Positions 1-64,000 of a stretch of 64,000 bases of DNA are shown in pieces. The position numbers were made by a program, and so were the translations under genes. Position 1 is the first letter of the stretch. The number at the start of each line of letters is the position of its first letter. The DNA is from Muraenolepis orangiensis. Taxonomy: Eukaryota > Chordata > Actinopteri > Gadiformes > Muraenolepididae. The notes below the pieces were generated by a model, which saw only the letters and a list, made by a program, of their open reading frames with translations, did not search any database and was not told where the DNA came from. The stretch is taken from positions 25,522,060 to 25,586,059 of the forward strand of contig CM051007.1 of the NCBI GenBank assembly GCA_027704905.1. Reading direction: 5' to 3'.

Positions 1-113
1 GGGGAGGAGTTTGGTCCAAGGTGTGTCTCTCCCGACTGCATGTCTGCCGTCTGTGTGTCTAACACAAATGCACTTTGGAAAGACAGACGCATCATGAGAG
101 CCCATAAATCACT

Positions 114-165
<52 letters not shown>

Positions 166-313
166 TCACAGATACTGTGACACAGCGATGGTGAAACGGA
201 GAGCAGGTACACATTATGAGGGTCATAACAACATACCTGTGAGATTACACACACCTGTTGGACTTTCACTTGCTCATTAACCACGTCAGAAGAATTCAGA
301 CACGCCGGTTCTC

Positions 314-375
<62 letters not shown>

Positions 376-556
376 CGTGATGATTATCTGTGCTGACGCC
401 TGATTGGTGGTTGATACAAAGGCATTCAGATGCTGTTGTGTCTGCGCTGGTCAATGGTATTTATATTATAAAACCTAACCCAAACTCGAAAACGCCCTAA
501 CCCAAAAACGAAAATGAAACACCAAAACCTAACCTAAACCCCTGCCCTCTCTCCAG
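1..556 (+). other. Intron of the PRDM1/ZNF683-like gene (3' part)
   Basis: No coding exon is visible here. The stretch contains a (CA)n array (about 116-162) and a (TG)n array (about 316-371). It ends with the acceptor ctctctccag at 547-556, which precedes the zinc-finger exon. Confidence 0.7.
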
Positions 557-1147
557 GTGTGCCACAAGCGCTTCAGCAGCACCAGTAACCTGAAGACCCA
601 CCTGCGGCTCCACTCGGGGGAGAAGCCTTACCAGTGCAAGCCGTGCGGCACCAAGTTCACGCAGTACATCCACCTCAAGCTGCACCTGCGGCTCCACACC
701 AGCGGGGGCGCCGGCGTCCCCCCGCGGCCCCACCTCTGCACCCACTGCCCGGCTGCCTTCTACCAACGCTTCTCCCTGCGGCTCCACCGCCAGCACGCCT
801 GCCTCCGCCCCGCCTCCGGACACGCCGCGGCCTACCTCGGGGACGCGCTGGAGCGCTTCGACGCCAGCCAGGAGGCGGAGTCCCTGCCCGAGGGGGCGTC
901 GCCGGCCCAGGTGGAGGCGGCGGCCGAGCGATGGGCGGCGTGCGGTGAGGAGGACCGGACGGAGGCGGGCGCGCTGCTGCGGGCGCTGACCCGGGGCGTG
1001 GACGTCCGTGCCCCGCCCCCGCCCGAGGTTCTGCTCCTATCGGGAGCACCCGCCGCCACGCATTACAGCCCCCCGCCGACCAATCAGGAGAGGGCGAGCG
1101 TGGTGCACCTGTACAAGCGGCCCGCGGTGAAGACCGAGGCCTCGTGA
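557..1147 (+). CDS. prdm1c: PRDM1 (Blimp-1)/ZNF683-family zinc-finger repressor, last coding exon
   Basis: The exon opens right after a splice acceptor, in the middle of a C2H2 finger whose first Cys is in the previous exon (VCHKRFSSTSNLKTHLRLH). A TGEKP-like linker and a complete finger follow (YQC..C, FTQYIHLKLHLRLH), then a divergent third finger of C2HC type (LCTHC...RLHRQHAC). The finger residues are hallmarks of PRDM1 and its relative ZNF683 (Hobit), sequence-specific nuclear repressors of lymphocyte and developmental genes. The tail keeps a short PRDM1-like stretch (LERFDASQEAESL) and ends with VKTEAS; VKTE fits the sumoylation consensus, and PRDM1 carries a SUMO site near its C-terminus. 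The exon is strikingly GC-rich. FTQYIHLKLH resembles ZNF683 (FTQHIHLKLH as I recall it) more than PRDM1, and the neighbour resembles CRYBG2, so I favour the teleost paralogue usually called prdm1c. The family is certain; the exact paralogue is inferred. Confidence 0.85.
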   Translation: MCHKRFSSTSNLKTHLRLHSGEKPYQCKPCGTKFTQYIHLKLHLRLHTSGGAGVPPRPHLCTHCPAAFYQRFSLRLHRQHACLRPASGHAAAYLGDALERFDASQEAESLPEGASPAQVEAAAERWAACGEEDRTEAGALLRALTRGVDVRAPPPPEVLLLSGAPAATHYSPPPTNQERASVVHLYKRPAVKTEAS

Positions 1148-2530
1148 GGCCGGGACCCCGGGGCTAAACACCAGACATTTGAACTTGTTTTCGGCCATCG
1201 GACATTCGGTCCACGTAGCAAAGAAGAAAAAGAAGTTGCCAAATATGACCCTTTGTCCTGATTGGTGGACGGGGGGGGGGAAGGGGAGGAGCCAATGAGC
1301 ACAGCAACCAAAGGAAGTGTTGGTCCATTGCACATAACCTCCTTCAGAGAGGAAGAGCGTAGCATCGTAGCTGTGAAGAGCTGCTCACAGGTTTCACTCA
1401 GGGAGACCATGTCGGGTTTCGCTTTTATGCGATTGTTTTTTTTAACTTATTATTATTATTATCATTATTATTATTATTATTATTATTGTTATTGTTATTA
1501 TTGTTATTATTGTTATTAATATTTTTCTACCCGAGACTTTGAATTGTGTATATTTATTTAGCGAAGTACAGTGTGTTTGTTCTGTTTACGCAGTTCCTCT
1601 TAGCGGCAAAATCAACCAAAAAAGCCCAAAAATTACTGGAACCTACTTGTGAAAAAACGGCTTTCAACAAGCGCTTCTCTGTGGGCGTCTGTGTTTAGTT
1701 TGTTCCTCATTTTTTTGCGTGGGAGTGCGCTTGAGTGAGTGTGGGTCTTTAATGACTTATATTGTTTTATTCTTATTTATTTCGTCCAAAAAACCAAACA
1801 GCGTCTTGTACAGACGCGTACAGTATGCAATTGCCAAAATCACAATATATATCAAATAAACGAAAACAGCCAAAAAAGACACAAGAGGTGTTATCGGACC
1901 CAACGTCAACACGACCGTACGACCAGAGTCTACGGACGCTCGGACCCAACGTCAACACGACCGTACGACCAGAGTCTACGAACGCTCGGACCCAACGTCA
2001 ACACGACCGTACGACCAGAGTCTACGGACGCTCGGACCCAACGTCAACACGACCGTACGACCAGAGTCTACGGACGCTCGGACCCAACGTCAACACGACC
2101 GTACGACCAGAGTCTACGGACGCTCGGACCCAACGTCAACACGACCGTACGACCAGAGTCTACGGACGCTCGGACCCCACGGCAATGTTGTGTTGTTAGC
2201 GACGAGCTTCAGTCCAAAATCTTCCAAGCGTTCCCGGAGCCAAACCCGATATCCTTTCCATTCCGACGAGGTCAGACGTGACGTCCCGTATGTGGTACAC
2301 TCAGGGCTCAGTGTTACAGAACTAGGGAAAAAGTATTATTAAGTATTTAAGTATTTTTTGCGTTTGTTGTTTTGTCGTGTAGACTCAGTTTATTTTGTTC
2401 TGGTTTTTCTGTTTGTACGTGTCTTTGTAGTGTGTTGCTTTGCATTCAGATGCTGATAATTTATGTGAGAGGCTATTTTGATGATACTTTGTACAATATG
2501 TAGCAGTAAATTAAAACTATTCTTCTTTCT
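1148..2530 (+). other. Putative 3' UTR of the zinc-finger gene
   Basis: Non-coding sequence follows the TGA at 1145-1147. It contains a (TTA)n tract (about 1445-1518) and AT-rich stretches. There is a canonical AATAAA at 1855-1860 and a variant ATTAAA at 2510-2515, the latter followed by T- and GT-rich sequence as at a real cleavage site. If the distal signal is used, the 46-bp minisatellite at 1894-2177 lies inside the UTR. UTR extent is inferred from these signals only. Confidence 0.45.
1894..2177 (+). repeat. 46-bp minisatellite, about 6 copies
   Basis: Tandem units beginning tcggacccaacgtcaacacg and ending cagagtctacggacgc, nearly identical between copies (one unit has aacgc for gacgc). 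The array is open in at least two forward frames, but nothing else supports translation. Confidence 0.95.
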
Positions 2531-2781
2531 CTTTGTTTCATGTCGGTGATTCATTCTTTCTTCTCAAAACATATCCAGGTTTAACACATGCACATTAGTT
2601 AGTGCTACAAGGTGATAACTAAATATAAATTACACAATTTTATTGTTCATGTATTTTCTCTCTTTCTCCATCCGTAAAAAAATACTCAGGTAAAAGTGAA
2701 AATTACCATTTGAGTAAGTAAAAGTACCTGGTTGATAAATGACTCAAAGCACAAGTTATTTTCCATTTAAATATTTTTTTG

Positions 2782-2819
2782 GGTGTGTCTCTCCATCTCT
2801 CTCTCCCCCTCTCTTCCTC

Positions 2820-2909
<90 letters not shown>

Positions 2910-2940
2910 TCTTCCACTCTCCCCTCTCTTCCTCACCTAC

Positions 2941-3017
<77 letters not shown>

Positions 3018-3048
3018 TCTTCCTCTCTCCCCTCTCTTCCTCACCTAC

Positions 3049-3103
<55 letters not shown>

Positions 3104-3822
3104 TCTTCCTCTCTCCCCCTATCTTCCTCCCCTACCCTTTTCTCTCTCTCCATCTCTCTCCCCCTCTCTGCCTCACCTACCCTTCTCTCTCCATCTCTTC
3201 TTCTCTCCCCCTCTCTTTCTCACCTACCCTTTTCTCTCTCCCTCTCTCCCTCCTCCTCTTCCTCACCTACCCTTCTCTCTATCCCCCTATCGTCCTCACC
3301 TACCCTTCTCTCTCCATCTCTCTCTCCCCCTATCGTCCTCACCTACCCTTCTCTCTCCATCTCTTCCTCTCTCCCCCTATCATCCTCACCTACCCTTCTC
3401 TCTCCATCTCTTCCTCTCTCCCCCTATCATCCTCACCTACCCTTCTCTCTCCATCTCTCTCTCCCCCTATCATCCTCACCTACCCTTCTCTCTCCATCTC
3501 TCTCTCCCCCTATCGTCCTCACCTACCCTTCTCTCTCCATCTCTTCCTCTCTCCCCTTATCGTCCTCACCTACCCTTCTCTCTCCATCTCTTCCTCTCCC
3601 CCTATCGTCCTCACCTACCCTTCTCTCTCCATCTCTCTCTCCCCCTCTCTTCCTCACCTACCCTTCTCTCTCCATCTCTCTCTCCCCCTCTCTTCCTCAC
3701 CTACCCTTCTCTCTCCATCTCTCTCTCCCCCTCTCTTCCTCACCTACCCTTCTCTCTCCATCTCTCTCTCCCCCTCTCTTCCTCACCTACCCTTTTCTCT
3801 CTCCCTCTCTCCCTCCTCCAAA
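2782..3822 (+). repeat. 1-kb CT-rich array: (CT)n passing into a ~42-bp minisatellite
   Basis: Left part: pure (CT)n blocks separated by short cores such as cctctcttcctcaccta. Right part (from about 3270): a regular tandem unit containing ccatctctctctccccctat and cctcacctacccttctctct. The strand is almost purely pyrimidine, so it is triplex-prone. The long Leu/Ser open frames across it are low-complexity artefacts. Confidence 0.95.
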
Positions 3823-4311
3823 GGTATAAATGGCAAACGTATAGCCAAGTAAAGCGTAGATTACCGGCTCATCTTCCTTGTAGTGCGTTACAAGCCCCCC
3901 CCCTGATGTCTTGCAACAAGGGTTGAGATGAGAGGGGGAGATGAGTTTCGGCTATGTGACGACATCATCCTGTCCGCCTATTTCTGGTAACAGTAGAGTA
4001 TTAGAAAGCCCTGAGTGAAGCCCTCACTTCCACTCCGCTGCTGTTGTCTCAGCTAATTTTCCTAGAAAATAGGGGAAGTGAAGTGTTAGTCAGCGACAGA
4101 GACCCCACATGCAGTACACTCCCTATTGCCTTCGTGGAAGTGAATGCAACCATATCATTTTCGGGGACCACAGAAGGAGAAGGAGACGCTTGTATGTTCT
4201 GTCCATCCACCGCTAGGTGGTTGGAGGTGACCCATGTTTCACGAGGCCCATCTGTGAGAAAAGGTTGTGATATTTCTTACACGAATGGCTGGCCTTTCTT
4301 TGAACTATCTG

Positions 4312-4705
<394 letters not shown>

Positions 4706-5105
4706 CTGTTGGCTATTCCTTTGGTTGATAAGACAGGTTACATCAGCAGACATCAGGTCTGTTTCAGTTTCCTCCTTCAGTCATCTCTCACACCTGACTC
4801 ATTCCAATACAAAGTAAATGTGTCTTTCAAAGCCTATTGAGAGATTAATCATAAAACCTGTTTGGGGTAAACGGTTTCCAGAACACCGCTCATTGAACTG
4901 CTGATGTTCTGTTCGCTTGACTTGCCGGAAACATTGCAGACATGCCACCCTTTTCAAAAAGTGACGTTAAAAATAGACCCCATAAAATTCACTTGCATTT
5001 CTCCGAGGACAAAGGTGACCTGGCTTCACGCCAACTCCTGTCACAGATCCAATATATATTTCTCAATCTCCCTGCCTTTGGCAACATCCAATATGGAATC
5101 ATAAT
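4706..5105. other. Intergenic sequence, no recognisable element
   Basis: Unique-looking, AT-moderate sequence between the SINE and the next interspersed repeat. I see no exon, RNA or repeat in it. Confidence 0.5.
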
Positions 5106-5345
5106 CTTGAGGTAATTTTCACCTCCCGGATGGGAGGACAGGAGGAAGTTATGTTTTTTAGCTGTTTTTTGTTTGTTTGTCTGTTAGCAAGATAACTCAA
5201 AAAGCTATAAACGGAATCTGACAAAACTTAGTGGTTAGATTACGTATGAGCCAAAGAACAGTTGATTCTATTTTGGCACAGATCTGGATCCGATTCCAGA
5301 TCCAGGGGACTTTTTCGTGTGGCCTAGGAATGCGCTGTACTCGGG
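5106..5345 (+). repeat. Interspersed repeat, family A copy 1
   Basis: Recognisable core gttagcaagataactcaaaa, then ggaatctgacaaaactta, gagccaaagaacagttgatt, ttttggcacagatctggatc and ggactttttcgtg. Further copies lie at about 19210-19440, 54120-54297 and 61306-61495. It resembles a widespread fish repeat; its class cannot be told from these copies. Confidence 0.8.
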
Positions 5346-5350
5346 TATAC

Positions 5351-5414
<64 letters not shown>
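5351..5414. repeat. (AT)n microsatellite
   Basis: Pure TA dinucleotide run directly after the family A repeat. Confidence 0.95.
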
Positions 5415-5418
<4 letters not shown>

Positions 5419-6479
5419 TATATAAGAGTTTCAATTGGTTGCAACAAGTGTATATTTAACAGTAGGTTGTAGGCCTGTAATCTAAACCACAATGAATATT
5501 AACCTTACATGAGGGGGCTCACGACAGCAATAGCTTACTAGCCAGCTGTTTTGTATAAGGTCAATCTTTTCTTTGAATAACCCGATGGTATTAAAGTTAA
5601 ACGCCAATCAACGCAGAATGCATCTCATTCAGGGATAGGCATCAGAACGGACCCTACATGTTTTTGAAGTTCCTAGAAGAGCCTTTGTGTGTATTACAGA
5701 TTATTTGCTCTAGTTGCAAATTATTGAAAATGTATTTTATCCACATGAGAGTACAAGGGGATTTTCAGATTTTGTATTAGACCATATTATATTAGACCAT
5801 ATTATATTTTTGTATTAGACCTCGAGTGTCTCATAGTGTTACAAAAGCAATCATATCCTTGTAAAACCTAGGCAAGGGCAACAGAGGGACACAGAACAAA
5901 GCAGTAATAGACTGATTTGTTGATGTATACCAAATGATTTGGTATGGATAATGGATTATAACACCAATAATGCTGTATAAACGAAACGTAACCTTAATAA
6001 TGTAATAGATATGGCAATTATAACAGTCAATTGTGGCCTGCCGTTGCAACTGCTGTGGTGTGGCGCCCCCTAGTGTGCGTCTTGGGATATTATCTCTGTA
6101 TTAAACTTGGTCGTTTGAATGTCTGCTCATTTGAATACAAAATCTACTGTATATATTTCGGATAAGACAACACCCATTTTTAAACACGCTCTTTATCTCT
6201 ACTATCTATATATCTATCTCTATAGTTGTTGTAGTCGAGATAAGAGAAGGTGTTTGAATTAGGAATTAGGTTTCTTATCGGCGGGGCGCGACAGTTTATT
6301 TGGATTGGCGATAGTGGTGAGGTATTGTGCTTTAGGTTCAGTTAAGATTAAATGTATTTGATATGTATAATGGAGTATAAAATCAATATTTTTGTATTGA
6401 ATTATTATTAAAGAAAATGTTTAACGTGCTTGTGTCACGAGTGGAGAGACTTGGACCGGGATGCTCCAAATGAGCGTTA
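5415..6479. other. Intergenic AT-rich sequence
   Basis: No exon or defined repeat recognised. There is a short local duplication, agaccatattatatt, at about 5778-5810. Confidence 0.5.
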
Positions 6480-6937
6480 TGGCGAGAAATGGGCGGGACT
6501 TCGTTACACACTTAGCATATTCAGGTTTGTCTAACGTATGGTCCAAACCACAATAATAAAATGTAGTCTTCTCCTCGCTGTCGTTATTTATGTCGTGTTC
6601 TTGTCCTTCCTTCTCGCTTCCCCGGGGACTTGTTACCTGGCGGGTACCACAAGACCGGAAGTGGCGTTTCGGTAGACCGGGATAACGCTACAGGTCAGGA
6701 TCCTCTCCCCTCAAGCCCCTACGTGTCTGACACAAAACGGTGGGCGTGTCGGTTTATTTATTTATTTTTGCCACACCTGTGCACGCGATGCATCCACTGC
6801 ATGTCGCAGAGAGAGAAGGACGAAGCGGCGATTAAAACGACCAACCGTCATGTCGTGATCAACAGTCCGCAAGCCGCATCACACTCCACTGAAAACCACC
6901 CGTGTTCCTTATAACTTAGTTTTTTTTTTGGTGGCAA
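6480..6937 (+). promoter_or_regulatory. Candidate promoter/5' UTR region of the crybg2-like gene
   Basis: This more GC-rich stretch immediately precedes exon 1. It contains a GC box (GGGCGGG, 6491-6497) and a consensus ETS site (ACCGGAAGT, 6654-6662), both typical of TATA-less vertebrate promoters. No TATA box or measured start site is known, so the assignment rests on position and motifs. Confidence 0.3.
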
Positions 6938-62646
<55,709 letters not shown>

Positions 62647-63044
62647 GTATCCGCTTCGGTTTAGACCCAAGGTTGGGTTTAGACCCAAGGTTGGGTTTAG
62701 ACCCAAGGTTGGGTACAGAGCTAACATTTGGCTTACAACAGAGCTAACAATTGGCTTACTATAGAGTAGGAAGAGTCATGGAAGTGCTTCCTGAAGAGGT
62801 GGATATTTTGCCAGACGTTAAAAGTATCCCATTTGTCGATAGCAGTTACAAAGAAACCGAAGTGTTTTTGCTGAGCTTGTTTACAAAAATATGTTCACAA
62901 TATTTGTAACACAATTTAATTAATAACTAATTGCTGTTAATAAGGTCATGCTGGTCATGCTGGTACTGGAGGCCAAATTATGTTTTTCTTTTAAACAAAT
63001 AAATTATTGCACTTTTGTTACGGTTTTTCGTCGCAGGGTAACAC

Positions 63045-64000
63045 CTGACTTTTCTTCCTATAGGATGAAACCCTAACATAATCCCACCCCCGCTGTCTTC
63101 CTATAGGATGAAACCCTAACATAATCCCGCCCCCTCAGTCTTCCTATAGGATGAAACCCTAACATAATCCCACCCCCTCTGTCTTCCTATAGGATGAAAC
63201 CCTAACATAATCCCACCCCCTCTGTCTTCCTATAGGATGAAACCCTAACATAATCCCACCCCCTCTGTCTTCCTATAGGATGAAACCCTAACATAATCCC
63301 ACCCCCGCTGTCTTCCTATAGGATGAAACCCTAACATAATCCCACCCCCTCAGTCTTCCTATAGGATGTAACCCTAACCTAATCTCGCCCCCTCAGTCTT
63401 CCTATAGGATGAAATGCTAACATAATCCCGCCCCTCTGTCTTCCTATAGGATGAAACCCTAACATAATCCCACCCCCGCTGTCTTCCTATAGGATGAAAC
63501 CCTAACATAATCCCACCCCTCTGTCTTCCTATAGGATGAAACCCTAACATAATCCCACCCCCGCTGTCTTCCTATAGGATGAAACCCTAACATAATCCCA
63601 CCCCCTCTGTCTTCCTATAGGATGAAACCCTAACATAATCCCACCCCCTCTGTCTTCCTATAGGATGAAACCCTAACATAATCCCACCCCCTCTGTCTTC
63701 CTATAGGATGAAACCCTGACATAATCCCACCTCCTCTGTCTTCCTATAGGATGAAACCCTGACATAATCCCACCCCCTCTGTCTTCCTATAGGATGAAAC
63801 CCTAACATAATCCCACCCCCTCTGTCTTCCTATAGGATGAAACCCTAACATAATCCCACCCCCTCTGTCTTCCTATAGGATGAAACCCTAACATAATCCC
63901 ACCCCCTCTGTCTTCCTATAGGATGAAACCCTAACATAATCCCACCCCCTCTGTCTTCCTATAGGATGAAACCCTAACATAATCCCACCCCCTCTGTCTT
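63045..64000 (+). repeat. 43-bp minisatellite, about 22 copies, continues past the window
   Basis: Unit ttcctataggatgaaaccct plus aacataatcccaccccctctgtc, very uniform. Each unit contains a branch-point-like ctaac, a pyrimidine stretch and tatag in the order and spacing of a 3' splice site. Confidence 0.97.

Noticed and set aside
2739..3926. Long Leu/Ser-rich open frames over the CT array
   Set aside because: Pure low-complexity translation of (CT)n without any unique protein part; present in all three frames.
6630..6914. 94-residue frame upstream of exon 1
   Set aside because: No family resemblance and located in the candidate 5' UTR/promoter; coding status cannot be supported.

Overview
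The window is vertebrate, most likely teleost, genomic DNA: small exons sit in introns packed with (TG)n/(CA)n arrays, minisatellites, Tc1-, hAT- and pogo-type DNA transposons, tRNA-derived SINEs and 5'-truncated L2-like LINEs. The extreme density of tandem repeats recalls what is reported for cod-like fishes (Gadiformes), but that assignment is an inference.

Two genes are present, both on the + strand. At 557-1147 lies the last coding exon of a PRDM1 (Blimp-1)/ZNF683 family C2H2 zinc-finger repressor, followed by a 3' UTR holding a 46-bp minisatellite. From 6938 to beyond the right edge runs one large gene whose exons join in perfect phase: 23 coding exons, 7369 nt, 2456 codons, with the last exon outside the window. 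It encodes a long disordered N-terminal part (exons 1-7), twelve Greek-key motifs forming six beta-gamma crystallin domains (exons 8-21, including two short linker exons) and a C-terminal ricin B-type beta-trefoil (exons 22-23). This is the CRYBG/AIM1 family, and the sequence fits CRYBG2 (AIM1L) better than CRYBG1. In human, ZNF683 and CRYBG2 are neighbours on 1p36 while PRDM1 and CRYBG1 are on 6q21, so the window looks like the fish counterpart of the 1p36 pair.

Layout: 1-556 intron of the zinc-finger gene; 557-2530 its last exon and 3' UTR; 2530-6480 intergenic (CT arrays, a SINE, an interspersed repeat); 6480-6937 candidate promoter; 6938-7143 crybg2 exon 1; 7144-19841 intron 1 (palindrome, nested hAT elements, Tc1 element, 41-bp minisatellite, LINE, SINE); exons 2-4 at 19842-27951, including a 2888-nt exon 4; intron 4 (27952-37402) with the same 41-bp minisatellite in the opposite orientation and a pogo-like transposon; exons 5-6 (37403-40120); then the compact crystallin/lectin part (46398-62646); and a 43-bp minisatellite running off the right edge.

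The most interesting signals are: (a) inverted minisatellite arrays of about 0.8 and 1 kb flanking exons 2-4, whose summed length (3138 nt) is divisible by three, so a back-spliced circle would have an endless reading frame; (b) a terminal-intron minisatellite in which every 43-bp unit looks like a complete 3' splice site; (c) a 2.1-kb triplet array directly behind a splice donor that is open in frame with the exon; (d) tandem arrays standing in for the polypyrimidine tract at several acceptors; (e) several transposon-in-transposon insertions whose joints can be read.
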